Shown: positions 8,726-18,370, numbered from the stretch's first letter. The stretch: DNA of 64,000 nt from Terrimicrobium sacchariphilum (GCF_001613545.1 NZ_BDCO01000002.1:806001-870000); one strand, 5' to 3'. A program made the numbers and translations. The notes: a model not told the origin generated them from the letters alone.

Positions 8726-9607
8726 TCAACTCCGCCGCTGGCTGGCCGCCGCGAGCAGATCCGCCTTTGTCTGTTTGCCGAGAGACTTCTGTCGAAACTC
8801 GCGCGGCGACATGCCGAACTCTGTCTTGAAGGCGCGTGAGAAGGCGCTCGCGCTGCCAAAGCCCGTGCTCTCGCCGACCTGCTCGAGGGTCATCTCGGGA
8901 GATCGCATCAGCCATTTGGCCCGTTCAAACTGGACATGGGTAAAGGCGATCTGAGGCGAGGTGCCGCGCACCTTGTGAAAGAGCCTGCGCAGATGGGTGG
9001 GAGACAGGTGAATGGCGCGCGCGACCTCCGCGATATTGGGTGCTTTTGCCATGTTTGCCTCATACCAGGCCATGGCCTCCTTGACCTTGGACTCTCCATA
9101 GTTTGGAGGGGCGCCCCACTCCGTCTTGGGGATGTGTTTCAGGAAGAAGATGGTGAGCTCGGCGGCGACGATCTTGTAGATGAGCGGCTCCCAGAAGCCC
9201 GCGCGCTTGCTCACCTCGAGCGGCGTGGTGCCGAGGCGTTTCCTCGCCTCGTCGCACCGGTCGTAAAGCGCCTGGATGATCGGGATCTCCGAGGTCTGAA
9301 AGGCAACCTTCCGGCAGCCATTCGTCCCGACGATGGAGCGGATGGGATACTCCGCCTCATCAAAATGGAAAATGATATTGCGGGTCAGGTCGCCAGGTTT
9401 CCCAGCCCAGCCGTGGACGCAGTCCGGACCCGTGAGGATGAGCATGGGCGCCTTCAGGCGTTCGTTCTTTTTGATCCCGTTTTGCAAAAGGACGACGCTG
9501 AACTCCCCTTCCAGAAAAAACTGAAACTCCCACCGGCCTCGCGGATAGGGTTGGACGGGGTGGTCTCCGTATTGGCGCTCCCCCTGGTTGCGGTAGAATA
9601 GGAACAC
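8726..9607 (-). CDS. AraC-family transcriptional regulator
   Basis: 293 residues from a GTG at 9607 preceded by AGGGGC. The N-terminal part (GRWEFQFFLEGEFSVVL...) is a cupin-like sensor. The C-terminal 95 residues hold the double helix-turn-helix of AraC/XylS proteins: NIAEVARAIHLSPTHLRRLF and MTLEQVGESTGFGSASAFSR, then FGMSPREFR. It is divergent from the Gfo/Idh/MocA gene with 94 bp between them. That gap contains a 17-bp element also present upstream of the acetylesterase-like gene at 15.6 kb, its likely binding site. Confidence 0.92.
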   Translation of the reverse strand: MFLFYRNQGERQYGDHPVQPYPRGRWEFQFFLEGEFSVVLLQNGIKKNERLKAPMLILTGPDCVHGWAGKPGDLTRNIIFHFDEAEYPIRSIVGTNGCRKVAFQTSEIPIIQALYDRCDEARKRLGTTPLEVSKRAGFWEPLIYKIVAAELTIFFLKHIPKTEWGAPPNYGESKVKEAMAWYEANMAKAPNIAEVARAIHLSPTHLRRLFHKVRGTSPQIAFTHVQFERAKWLMRSPEMTLEQVGESTGFGSASAFSRAFKTEFGMSPREFRQKSLGKQTKADLLAAASQRRS

Positions 9608-9626
9608 GCCCCTGAAGGTAGGAGAT

Positions 9627-9643
9627 TGGGCGAAAGTATCAAG
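9627..9643. promoter_or_regulatory. candidate AraC-family binding box
   Basis: TGGGCGAAAGTATCAAG recurs with one mismatch at 15494-15510. Both copies lie in promoter regions of this catabolic cluster, here between the divergent AraC and oxidoreductase genes. Confidence 0.6.
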
Positions 9644-9701
9644 TATTTGAGCGTTTCCCCTATGGCGGAATCCGGGCTTCGATGGAAAGCTTTGGTTTGA
9701 A

Positions 9702-11114
9702 ATGGAACGAAAATCTCCTCCCGCTTTCGTACACCCGGATGGCTCCCCTGCCCGTTTTGCCCTGGTAGGGACGGGAGGACGCTCGTGGATGTTTACCCAA
9801 GCGCTTTCCTCGACCTATCGCGACCGCTGCGCTCTCGTGGCGTTTTGCGACACGAACCAAACGCGGATGGATTTCTACAATCGCGAGATCGCAGAGAAAT
9901 TTGACGCGGAGCCTGTGGCCACTTATCCGGCCTCGGACTTTGACCGGATGGTACGCGAGCAGCAGCCCGACGTGGTCATCGTGTCCTCCATCGACCGCAC
10001 GCATCACGAGTACATCGTACGGGCCATGGATCTCGGCTGCGATGTGATCACGGAAAAGCCGCTCACCGTGGATGTGGAAAAGTGCGAGGCGATCCTCGAT
10101 GCCGTGACCCGCACGGGACGGCGGCTGATTGTAACCTTCAACTATCGGTATGCCCCGCTCCGCACCAAGGTGAAGGAGCTCATCATGGAGGGAGCGATCG
10201 GAGAGGTGAAGTCCGTGCACTTCGAATGGCTCCTCGATACGAACCACGGAGCGGACTATTTCCGCCGGTGGCACCGCGATAAGAAGAACTCCGGCGGGTT
10301 GATGGTACACAAGGCAACCCATCACTTTGATCTCGTGAACTGGTGGCTCGACTCGTCGCCCGAGACGGTCTTTGCCTTTGGCAATCTCGGCTTTTATGGG
10401 CGGGAGAACGCTCTCAAGCGGGGCGTCACGGAATTCTACGAGCGCGGGACGGAAGACTCCGCCGCGGCAGCCAATGATCCCTTTGCCCTCGATCTGCGCA
10501 AATCGGAAAACCTGAGCCATCTCTATCTCGACGCGGAGCATGAAGATGGCTATCGGCGGGACCAGAGTGTCTTCTCCGACGGGATCACCATCGAGGACAC
10601 GATGAATGTCCTGGTGCGTTACAAGTCCGGCGCGCAGATGAGCTACAGCCTCTACACGTATGCCCCATGGGAGGGCTATCGCATCGCCTTCAACGGCACG
10701 AAGGGACGCATCGAGGTCAATCATCAGGAGGCCTCCTACATCAATGCCGGCACGGGCGCTCTCACCGAGGGCATGTCGAGTTCCGAGCAGATCGTGCTGT
10801 TTCCGATGTTTGAGAAGCCTGTCGTGGTGGAGATACCCCCGAGCGAGGGCGGTCATGGCGGCGGCGATCCGATCATGCTCGACGAGATTTTCGGCGGGAA
10901 GCCATTCCCGGACCCGTTTCATCGGGCGGCCAATCACATCGACGGAGCACGCTCGATCCTTACGGGGATCGCGGCAAATGAGTCCTTCCGCACCGGCCTG
11001 CCGGTGAAGGTGGATTCCCTTCTCCGACTCGATGAGTGGACCTCTCCCGCAGTCGATCATCTCCCCGAGGTGGCGGCGGCACCGGCAGGCGATCCCGCTG
11101 TGCTGGCAGGGTAA
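9702..11114 (+). CDS. Gfo/Idh/MocA-family NAD(P)-dependent oxidoreductase
   Basis: 470 residues. The Rossmann start FALVGTGGRSWMF (about residues 19-31) contains the dinucleotide-binding glycine motif, and VITEKPLTVDVEKC carries the family EKP motif. The C-terminal alpha/beta domain includes KSGGLMVHKATHHFDLVNWW, a usual active-site segment (KATHHFD). The enzyme probably oxidises or reduces a sugar or inositol-like hydroxyl in the cytoplasm. No signal peptide is present. It is transcribed away from the AraC regulator and is likely its target. The exact sugar cannot be told from sequence. Confidence 0.9.
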   Translation: MERKSPPAFVHPDGSPARFALVGTGGRSWMFTQALSSTYRDRCALVAFCDTNQTRMDFYNREIAEKFDAEPVATYPASDFDRMVREQQPDVVIVSSIDRTHHEYIVRAMDLGCDVITEKPLTVDVEKCEAILDAVTRTGRRLIVTFNYRYAPLRTKVKELIMEGAIGEVKSVHFEWLLDTNHGADYFRRWHRDKKNSGGLMVHKATHHFDLVNWWLDSSPETVFAFGNLGFYGRENALKRGVTEFYERGTEDSAAAANDPFALDLRKSENLSHLYLDAEHEDGYRRDQSVFSDGITIEDTMNVLVRYKSGAQMSYSLYTYAPWEGYRIAFNGTKGRIEVNHQEASYINAGTGALTEGMSSSEQIVLFPMFEKPVVVEIPPSEGGHGGGDPIMLDEIFGGKPFPDPFHRAANHIDGARSILTGIAANESFRTGLPVKVDSLLRLDEWTSPAVDHLPEVAAAPAGDPAVLAG

Positions 11115-11163
11115 TTCCCTGCCTCGCCAGTGCGCCAGTCTGGTTGCAATTGCTGATTATTCT

Positions 11164-11745
11164 ATGAAAAGTACCCTTCCCCCTATGATTGCGTCCCGTT
11201 CCCCTGGTCTCGTTCGCGTGGGTTTTGGCCTCATTGCTTTTGCCGTGCTCCTGGGTTCATCCCTGGCGGGTGAAACCGTGCTCGATGTCCTCGGCGGAAA
11301 GAAATGGGCGTTCTATCCCGGCTATGAGTTTCCTGGCGCAAAAGGAACCTGCAGGCTGGAAACTGTGGATGGCCGCGATGCGCTCGTGATCGAGTATGAT
11401 TTCACCGGCGGAGGCGCCTACGTGCTGGCCGGGACTCCGGTCGACATCGCGCAGGGGCCTGCGGAGCTGCGCTTTGACGTCAAGGCCGACCGGGAGATAA
11501 AAGTGATCGTACGGATCGAGGATTCCGCCAAGCAAACCCACCAGTACAATCTGCTCTCCAAGGCGGCAGGCGAATGGGAGACCCTCACGGTCGACCTGGC
11601 CAAGCCGGCCAACAAAAGCTTCGGCGGCCCGGCTGACGGAGTGATCCACTACCCCATCACAAAATTCTCAGTCGCGGTCGGAAAAGGGAAAACAACTCTC
11701 GAACCGGGAACCGCCGCCATTTCGAATGTCCGCACAGCCGAGTAA
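11164..11745 (+). CDS. secreted carbohydrate-binding-like beta-sandwich protein
   Basis: 193 residues from the ATG at 11164. A hydrophobic signal (VRVGFGLIAFAVLLGSSLAG) is followed by one domain with alternating strands: LVIEYDFTGGGAYVLAG, LRFDVKADREIKVIVRIEDS, WETLTVDLAKPA and TKFSVAVG. This is the galactose-binding-like/CBM pattern also found at the N-terminus of the next protein, suggesting they bind the same ligand. No catalytic residues are recognised. It ends 8 bp before the start of the next gene. Confidence 0.65.
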   Translation: MKSTLPPMIASRSPGLVRVGFGLIAFAVLLGSSLAGETVLDVLGGKKWAFYPGYEFPGAKGTCRLETVDGRDALVIEYDFTGGGAYVLAGTPVDIAQGPAELRFDVKADREIKVIVRIEDSAKQTHQYNLLSKAAGEWETLTVDLAKPANKSFGGPADGVIHYPITKFSVAVGKGKTTLEPGTAAISNVRTAE

Positions 11746-11752
11746 ATCCGCG

Positions 11753-14700
11753 ATGAAATCCGTACCTGTCCTGATCCTTGTCGGCGCGTTCAGCCTGAGC
11801 GCATATGCCCAGACGCCGGCTCCCACACCCTTTGCCGCCCAGCCGGTGGCGGTGCGTCCCATCAAGCCCGCCAAGACGACCGTGACTCCGGTCGACGCGT
11901 TCAGCGCGGCGAACGCGGCCTCGTGGACCACGGAACCGGTGGTGACCGGAGGCAGCGCGCCATTTTCCATCGAGAGTGCGGACGGGGGTTTTCTGCGTCT
12001 CAAGACGGACGGGATGGACCCGGGGAAGATGACGGTCCGGGTGTTCCTGCCCGGTGAAGCGGCGGCCAATGGGTCGGTATGGGCCAAGGCTCGGGCGAAC
12101 TACGTGACCTTCCTCTGTCGTAGCAACAAGCCGGCGCGAATGACCTTTCATCCGTTGCAGCGCGGCAAATCCGCCGGGACCAACCAGGCGGCTTTCACGG
12201 CCGAGCCGGGCGACTGGAAGCGTGTGATCCTGCCAGTGGCGGACATGGGGCTGAAGGACCTCTCGAAAGTGGCGGGAATCGGTTTCCGCGTTGCCAGTGC
12301 GCCGGCGGGTACGGAGGTCGAGATCAAGGACCTGGCGGTCGGCAATGCGCCGTACTACGACGACCTGTGGAAGACGCAGAAGCTCGCCATCAGCCTCGAG
12401 GGCGACTGGCGCTTTGCCACCGATCCCGGTGACAAGGGAATGACCGAGAGCTGGTTCGCACCCGGTTTTGACGATTCCCAGTGGAAGGTCCTGAAGTCCG
12501 GTCTGGACTGGCAGGCGCAGGGCATCGAGCACTACGGGTACGGCTGGTATCGCCAGCAGATCTTCGTGCCCAAGGAGTTCGAGGGTGTTCCGCTGAAGAT
12601 CACGCTTTGCGACATCAAGGCTGACGACGACGCGTGGTTCAACGGTCAGCGCATTGGCGGGTTCAACGGCGAGTACAAGTACAACAACTGGAATACGCGG
12701 ACCTACATCGTGCCGCCCGCCCTCATCCGCTACGGGGAGAACAACCAGATCACCATCCGCATCTGGGGAGGCAACATCACCTTCATCGGAAAGAAGAGCG
12801 GACTCATCAAAGGCCCGCTCGTGGCGGAGCTCGATCCCTACACGGTGAAATTTCGCAAGCCCGGCGGCGAGGCTGTCGCGCCCGATTTGTTTGACCTGAG
12901 CGATGCCCAGCAGGGCCAGCCCTTTGAGATCATCTTTTCCTTCCCCGGGGAACTCGCCCAGGCGGCGGGAGCGCAGGTGCAGTTCAAGCTGGTGAACTCC
13001 AGCGGCACCGCGCTCGCCTCCGGTCAGGCTCCGCTGGTCACGGGAGACAAGGGAATCGCCACCGCCACGGTGCCGGTCGACCTGGAAACCTCACGCAAGG
13101 TCTACCTGAGCGGGCGGCTCTGGGCGCAGCTCATCATCAACGACGCGCAGGGCATGCCGCTTTACGCCGGTCGTCGCGAGATGGATCGGCTTTCCTTCCT
13201 GAAGCGCGACACGACGCCGCTGCCTGCGCTGCCCGAGACGCTGGAGGACACTCCGTACGGGAAGCTGAAGCTGATCGATGAGATCGATGCCTCCAAGCCG
13301 ATCTTTGAGGACGCGCATCCCTACCTGCAAAGCGGCTTTATCAAGGCGCAGGAGCGCATGCCGGCCGGTTCGGATGTCGACGTAAAGGTGACGGAGATCC
13401 TCGGCAAAAAGGCCCGCGAGAGCGCGTACGGCTGGTTTGCCTATCGCGTGGGACGCGGGAAGCTCAACCCCCGGTCGACCTACCTGCTCCGCATCGAGTA
13501 CCCGGAAGACAAGCCCCGCTTTTCTCCCATCGAGGTGCAGGTCGGGCAGAACTTCATGGATGTGGGATGGAAGAGCGGTGTCGGCAAACCGGATGATGTT
13601 TATGACAACTGGCCGATCAGCCAGAAGTGGAACTGGTACGACGTGATCGTGCCTCTCGACGACGAGACCACGGGCACGGGCGGTACCGGCACGGCCCCGG
13701 CGGAGAACGGATTCTGGGTCTATTTCATGAACAAGATCGGTCCCGAGGGCTTTTACAGCATGTGGGAAGGCGGCCCGGCGGTCGCGAAGATCAAGCTCTA
13801 CGAGATCAATCCCGAGAAGGATGCCCCGGTGATTCATCGTCCCGAGGGGCTGCCCAATCGCGTGCTCTCGCTGGACTGGGAGCGCCAGCCGGATGGCAAT
13901 CCGGAGGACTTCGTGAAGTACGCCAAGCTCATGGGCTACTCGGCGATCTCGCCGATCATGCTCAAGTGGACCTTCATGAACTACAGCGATCCGCTGAATG
14001 GCTACACCTCCATCGTCATCGACGAGCACAACTACTGGGCCAACAAGCCGTACGATCCGACGACCGGCGAACCGGCCTCGTCGCCCATTCCTGGCCGCAA
14101 GACCCAGCACGAACTCTTCCTTGAGGCGACGAAGAAGTGGGGTATCGACTACATCCCGCGCTTCGAGTGGGGCGGCTCGATGGATCTGCCCGAGGATGCC
14201 AAGGCCATCGGGGTGGATGGCAAGCTGGCCAAGCCCAACCGCTTTGCCCAATGGTCGGCCAACCTGCTGAACCAGGCGTCGTGGGACGATCTGCAGAAGC
14301 TGATGGATCATCTCATCAAGCCGTACGTGAAGGACAATCCGCAGCTCACCGGCGTGTTGTGGCGCATCCGCTGCGACCGCGTACAAATCTCCTATGGCGA
14401 AGCCGACCTGGAGCTTTTCTCCAAGGAAACGGGCATCGCGCTACCGGCTGGCGGGCAGGCGCAACGCGCCGCCTGGGCGGCGGGCGAGATGCGGGCGAAG
14501 TATGACGAATGGTGGCATGGCAAGCGGGCGGACTTTCACAAGAAGCTCGCTGCTCTCCTGCAGAGCTACCGTCCCGGCATGGAGTTGTACTACTACAACT
14601 GGGACCCCGATAAATTTGGCATCATCCTGCCCGACATCACGGCCTGGGCCTTCAAGGCCAAGGTCGCGAAATCCGGTCCCACGGGCGGGAAAGCCGCCTA

Positions 14701-15415
14701 CGAGGCCGAGCGCGAGGAGCGGAGCAAGCTGACCGCCGCCGACTACATCGAGACGATGCGGACGGGGAACTTTGGCGATGCCTCCAAGGGCATCAATCGC
14801 GCGGACTACGGCATCCGGCCGGAACTCTACCGCGACACGCCCGGCATCCAGATCTTTGCCCCGGCGAATTATCTCTGCTATGCCGACAAGCCGGAATACC
14901 TGAATTACTTCCAGACCGCCGACGGCCTGGCGGTGAGCAACGTCGTCTCCTATGACGAGGTGAACGCCCGCATGATCAACCCGAAGTATGAGGGCAATAT
15001 GATCACCCCGGGCGGCCCGGAATTCAGCATGGCACTGGAGCTTCTCGCCTACTTCCATGGCGACGCGCGCACGCTGAACTACACAGTCTATACGTACGGT
15101 CGTGGCTTTGCCGACGCGCATCGGCGGTTTGCCCAGGCGTTCCTCGCCCTGCCGGCGGTCAAGGGAACGGTGATCGACCAGGGAGATGCAGACGTGAAGG
15201 CGCGGCTGTATCCGACCGACAAGGGAACCTACCTCGGCGTCGCTTACAAGGGGTACGAAGGCAAAAAGCTGACGATCAAGGTTCCCGGCAAGGCTGGAGC
15301 CAAGCTGAAGGACCTCGTCACTGACAAGTATATGTCCACGACCGACTCCGGCGGCGATCTGCAGTTTGTCATCGACTCGCAGCCGATGGAACTGAACGCT
15401 TATCGGATCGAGTAG
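11753..15415 (+). CDS. large secreted multidomain glycoside hydrolase-like protein, family not assigned
   Basis: 1220 residues from the ATG at 11753, starting with a signal peptide (MKSVPVLILVGAFSLSAYA). Visible parts: a beta-sandwich (about 40-210) like that of the preceding small protein; a GH2-type sugar-binding jelly roll (about 213-370: SLEGDWRFATDPGD, FDDSQWKVL, YGYGWYRQQIFVP, WFNGQRIGGFNGEY); an intermediate region; then from about 700 a likely TIM-barrel domain beginning VLSLDWERQPDGNPEDFVKY with AQWSANLLNQASWDDLQKLM and MELYYYNWDPDKFG. A short beta domain closes the protein. It resembles GH2/GH42-like architectures, but the acid/base and nucleophile cannot be named with confidence. 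It is probably an extracytoplasmic glycosidase for the cluster's glycan. Confidence 0.7.
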   Translation: MKSVPVLILVGAFSLSAYAQTPAPTPFAAQPVAVRPIKPAKTTVTPVDAFSAANAASWTTEPVVTGGSAPFSIESADGGFLRLKTDGMDPGKMTVRVFLPGEAAANGSVWAKARANYVTFLCRSNKPARMTFHPLQRGKSAGTNQAAFTAEPGDWKRVILPVADMGLKDLSKVAGIGFRVASAPAGTEVEIKDLAVGNAPYYDDLWKTQKLAISLEGDWRFATDPGDKGMTESWFAPGFDDSQWKVLKSGLDWQAQGIEHYGYGWYRQQIFVPKEFEGVPLKITLCDIKADDDAWFNGQRIGGFNGEYKYNNWNTRTYIVPPALIRYGENNQITIRIWGGNITFIGKKSGLIKGPLVAELDPYTVKFRKPGGEAVAPDLFDLSDAQQGQPFEIIFSFPGELAQAAGAQVQFKLVNSSGTALASGQAPLVTGDKGIATATVPVDLETSRKVYLSGRLWAQLIINDAQGMPLYAGRREMDRLSFLKRDTTPLPALPETLEDTPYGKLKLIDEIDASKPIFEDAHPYLQSGFIKAQERMPAGSDVDVKVTEILGKKARESAYGWFAYRVGRGKLNPRSTYLLRIEYPEDKPRFSPIEVQVGQNFMDVGWKSGVGKPDDVYDNWPISQKWNWYDVIVPLDDETTGTGGTGTAPAENGFWVYFMNKIGPEGFYSMWEGGPAVAKIKLYEINPEKDAPVIHRPEGLPNRVLSLDWERQPDGNPEDFVKYAKLMGYSAISPIMLKWTFMNYSDPLNGYTSIVIDEHNYWANKPYDPTTGEPASSPIPGRKTQHELFLEATKKWGIDYIPRFEWGGSMDLPEDAKAIGVDGKLAKPNRFAQWSANLLNQASWDDLQKLMDHLIKPYVKDNPQLTGVLWRIRCDRVQISYGEADLELFSKETGIALPAGGQAQRAAWAAGEMRAKYDEWWHGKRADFHKKLAALLQSYRPGMELYYYNWDPDKFGIILPDITAWAFKAKVAKSGPTGGKAAYEAEREERSKLTAADYIETMRTGNFGDASKGINRADYGIRPELYRDTPGIQIFAPANYLCYADKPEYLNYFQTADGLAVSNVVSYDEVNARMINPKYEGNMITPGGPEFSMALELLAYFHGDARTLNYTVYTYGRGFADAHRRFAQAFLALPAVKGTVIDQGDADVKARLYPTDKGTYLGVAYKGYEGKKLTIKVPGKAGAKLKDLVTDKYMSTTDSGGDLQFVIDSQPMELNAYRIE

Positions 15416-15622
15416 GTGACTGCCAGCCCGGCAGCCCTGCGGGAAACGTCGGATTTTTCGCAGGGGTGGAGAACGATCGAGCCTGGAGAAAAGTGGGCGA
15501 AAATATCAAGAACCGGGATGCGGATCGCATGGACGGCATTCCCGGTTTTGATGGATGATTAATCCCATAACAGCTCTGGCATCGCGAATGAGCGGAGACA
15601 GGGGTGTTGTTTCCCGTCCCCA
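15416..15622 (+). promoter_or_regulatory. intergenic region with second AraC-type box and an inverted repeat
   Basis: TGGGCGAAAATATCAAG (15494-15510) matches the element at 9627-9643 in 16 of 17 bases. Immediately after it, AACCGGGA (15511-15518) and TCCCGGTT (15540-15547) form an inverted repeat. Both lie upstream of the acetylesterase-like gene and probably control the operon that starts at 15623. Confidence 0.55.
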
Positions 15623-17137
15623 ATGAGCCTCTCCTTTTCCTGCCGTCGATCTCTGTTTCAAAAAGTGAAAACCTCCCGTTTGCTGGCGTCGCTGCTTTGC
15701 GTCGTCGCTCCCTCGCTCGCTCTGGCCGATGTGCAACTGCCGCCGGTCTTCTCCGACCACATGGTGCTCCAGGCCGGGCGGCCTGTGCCGGTATGGGGCA
15801 AGGCTTCGCCGGGTGAAAAGGTCTCCGTGCGGGCTGGTGCGCAGGTGAAGGAAGCCCAGGCTGCGGCAGATGGAAAATGGTCGGTCACGCTCGACCCGCT
15901 GAAGTCCGGTGAGGAATTGACTCTTACCGTCCAGGGCGGATCGGGAGCGCCTGTCACCATCAGCGATGTGCTGGCAGGCGAGGTGTGGCTGTGTTCCGGG
16001 CAATCCAACATGGCCCTGCCGGTGGCGAAGGCGAAAGACGCGGCGACGGAGATCGCGGCGGCCAACTGGCCGAAGATCCGGATGTTTCAAAACAAGAAGT
16101 GGATCATTTGCAGCCCGCAAACGGCGGGGACCTTCTCGGCGGTGGCGTACTATTTTGGCCGGGACATTCATCAAAAGACCGGCGCTCCGGTGGGCTTGCT
16201 CAACATGTCCTCGGGTGGCACGCCGATCGAGCTGTGGACCAGCCCGGAGGCGCAGAAGGCCGTACCCGGTCTCCAGCCGCTGTTTGCCAAGGGAGATGTC
16301 GCCGAGGCAGCGGGCGAGGATGCCAAGCAGGCGGAAAGCGATCGCCAGCAGGCGGTCGAGGTGGAGGGCAAACAGGCAGTCGCCGCACAGAAGAAAGCGC
16401 CGGGTTATTTGTTTGCCGACCGCATCCTGCCGCTCGTGCCCTTCGCGATCCAGGGCGTGCTCTGGTACCAGGGCGAGGCCAATTCCTACACCGAACACGC
16501 CAACCTCTATGGTCTCCAGCTCGCCACGATGATCAAGGACTGGCGTGCGCGCTGGGGCTACGACTTTGCCTTCCTCACGGTGCAACTGCCCGAGCTCGGA
16601 CCCGCGCAGACCGAGCCGATGCAGACCCACGGGCGCGTGCTCGTCCGGGAGGGGGAACTCAAGTCCCTTGAGCTTCCCAATACGGGCCTGGCGGTGCTGC
16701 TCGGGACGGGCGAGGAGAAGTCCAACCACCCGCTCAACAAGCAGGAGGCCGGACGGCGTCTCGCAAACTGGGCGCTCGCCTCGGTGTACGGCCAGAAGGA
16801 TGTCGCGATGTCCGGACCGCTGCCCGCCGGCAGCACGGTGCAAGGCGACCGCGTCGTCATCAGCTTTACCCACACCGATGGGGGACTGGTCGTGCAGGGC
16901 GGCGGGCCGCTCAAGGGCTTTGCCATTTCCGGAACTGATGGAAAGTGGGTCTGGGGTGATGCGGTGATCGAGGGCGACAAGGTGGCGGTCTCCAGTGCGG
17001 AGGTGAAGCAGCCTGTCGCGGTGCGCTATGCCTGGGCGATCAATCCCGTCACCGCCAACCTGGCCAACGGCGCGGGTTTGCCCGCCACGCCATTCCGGAC
17101 CGACGATCAGGCGATTTCGAACCGGGCCGGGCAATAG
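15623..17137 (+). CDS. sialate O-acetylesterase-family (SASA) carbohydrate esterase-like protein
   Basis: 504 residues with a signal peptide ending near SLALADVQL. The family opening LPPVFSDHMVLQAGRPVPVWG is followed by a small beta domain and the SGNH-type nucleophile motif EVWLCSGQSNM with Ser128. ILPLVPFAIQGVLWYQGEAN is the conserved second block. The final block reads SNHPLNKQEAGRRLANWAL with His369; in most relatives I recall this is D(I/V)HPxxKQ, so the Asp two residues before the His is Ser here. Expected role: removing acetyl groups from secreted or plant polysaccharide. It is the first gene of the run 15.6-22.1 kb. Confidence 0.85.
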   Translation: MSLSFSCRRSLFQKVKTSRLLASLLCVVAPSLALADVQLPPVFSDHMVLQAGRPVPVWGKASPGEKVSVRAGAQVKEAQAAADGKWSVTLDPLKSGEELTLTVQGGSGAPVTISDVLAGEVWLCSGQSNMALPVAKAKDAATEIAAANWPKIRMFQNKKWIICSPQTAGTFSAVAYYFGRDIHQKTGAPVGLLNMSSGGTPIELWTSPEAQKAVPGLQPLFAKGDVAEAAGEDAKQAESDRQQAVEVEGKQAVAAQKKAPGYLFADRILPLVPFAIQGVLWYQGEANSYTEHANLYGLQLATMIKDWRARWGYDFAFLTVQLPELGPAQTEPMQTHGRVLVREGELKSLELPNTGLAVLLGTGEEKSNHPLNKQEAGRRLANWALASVYGQKDVAMSGPLPAGSTVQGDRVVISFTHTDGGLVVQGGGPLKGFAISGTDGKWVWGDAVIEGDKVAVSSAEVKQPVAVRYAWAINPVTANLANGAGLPATPFRTDDQAISNRAGQ

Positions 17138-17155
17138 GCAGCCGTTTGCCACCCC

Positions 17156-18361
17156 GTGAAAATCTCACATTGCTCCGAGCGGTCGAGCGCATGCGATGCC
17201 TCGACCGGAGCCGAGGTGACTCAATGGACGCAGGGACCGGGCAAGAATCACCATCTTTATTTCACGACGCATAGCGTCACGGCGGACGATCGCTGGCTGG
17301 TCTTCCTGTCGGAGCGGTCCGGGCATCCGAATCTTTACGCGATCGACCGGCGCGATGGGGCGATCCGCAGACTGAGCAACAACGCCGCCGGGACACTGCG
17401 GAGCTATGTCTATCCGCTGGGCGGACTGACAGGACTCAGCAAGGTCTCGCCCTGCCTCGACCCTTTTCGCAATCGCCTGTTTTACATCCGGGATGATCGG
17501 GTTTTTCAGGTGGATCTCGATGACCCGGAGCCGACGGAACATTCGCTCGCGACACTGCCTGCCGGCTGGTATGGCGGATTTACCCATATCTCGGCGGATG
17601 GAAAGACGCTCTGCGTGCCGGTGACGGACCCGCGCGCTTTCGCCGAGGAACGAACGCAATGGGAACAGCTCGATCACGTGCCGACGCGCATGGCGGCGGG
17701 TGGGCTGAGGACGCGGCTTTACTTCATCGACAGGGATACCGGCGCGCAGCGCATCGCGGCGGAGGTGCCATTTTGGGTGACGCATGTGCAGTTTGACCCG
17801 GCAGGCTCGCTCCGGATGATTTTCAACCTTGAGGGCAGCGGAGATGGAGCGCCTTTGCCGGACCGCATCTGGTGCCTGGAGGCGGAGGGTTCGTTCCGGC
17901 CACTCGCCCCGGAGGCCAAGGGCGAATGGCGGTCGCACGAAAACTGGGCCTCCGACGGCCGGAGCGTCGTTTATCACGGTTCGCGCGATGGAAGGGCGTT
18001 TGTGGCCGCGCGCACCTGGGAGGGGGAGTTGCTGCATGAGACGGCGATCGACGGAGTGGATTTCTGGCATGCCACGGGATTGCCCGATGGGCGGCGGCTG
18101 GCGGTGGATCGACGGGATGGAATGATCTCCCTGATCGATCCGCAACCCGGAGGCGCGCCACCCCGGGTGGTCGATCTTTGCCGGCACGACACCACCATCG
18201 AGGACCAGGACACGCACGCGCACCCGATCACCGCTCTGCATGGCCGCAGTCTCGTCTTCAGTTCCGATCGCAGCGGCGACTGCCAGGTCTATGAAGTCGC
18301 CATCCCGGGAGCCGATGCCGCCCCGGACTCAGAATCTCCACGCCAAGCACCAACCGTTTAG
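17156..18361 (+). CDS. oligogalacturonate lyase-like beta-propeller (PL22-type)
   Basis: 401 residues from a GTG at 17156; no better start is available in frame. The N-terminus HHLYFTTHSVTADDRWLVF and DRRDGAIRRLS is typical of PL22 oligogalacturonide lyases, and propeller blades continue throughout (LVFSSDRSGDCQVYEV at the end). Q351, H354 and H356 in EDQDTHAHP match, by recollection, the Gln-x2-His-x-His metal (Mn) ligand pattern of PL22; H261 in SHENW may be another ligand. The enzyme would split unsaturated or saturated galacturonate dimers in the cytoplasm, since no signal peptide is seen. It is between the esterase-like and GH38 genes, consistent with pectin-type glycan breakdown. Confidence 0.82.
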   Translation: MKISHCSERSSACDASTGAEVTQWTQGPGKNHHLYFTTHSVTADDRWLVFLSERSGHPNLYAIDRRDGAIRRLSNNAAGTLRSYVYPLGGLTGLSKVSPCLDPFRNRLFYIRDDRVFQVDLDDPEPTEHSLATLPAGWYGGFTHISADGKTLCVPVTDPRAFAEERTQWEQLDHVPTRMAAGGLRTRLYFIDRDTGAQRIAAEVPFWVTHVQFDPAGSLRMIFNLEGSGDGAPLPDRIWCLEAEGSFRPLAPEAKGEWRSHENWASDGRSVVYHGSRDGRAFVAARTWEGELLHETAIDGVDFWHATGLPDGRRLAVDRRDGMISLIDPQPGGAPPRVVDLCRHDTTIEDQDTHAHPITALHGRSLVFSSDRSGDCQVYEVAIPGADAAPDSESPRQAPTV

Positions 18362-18370
18362 GTACAGAAA

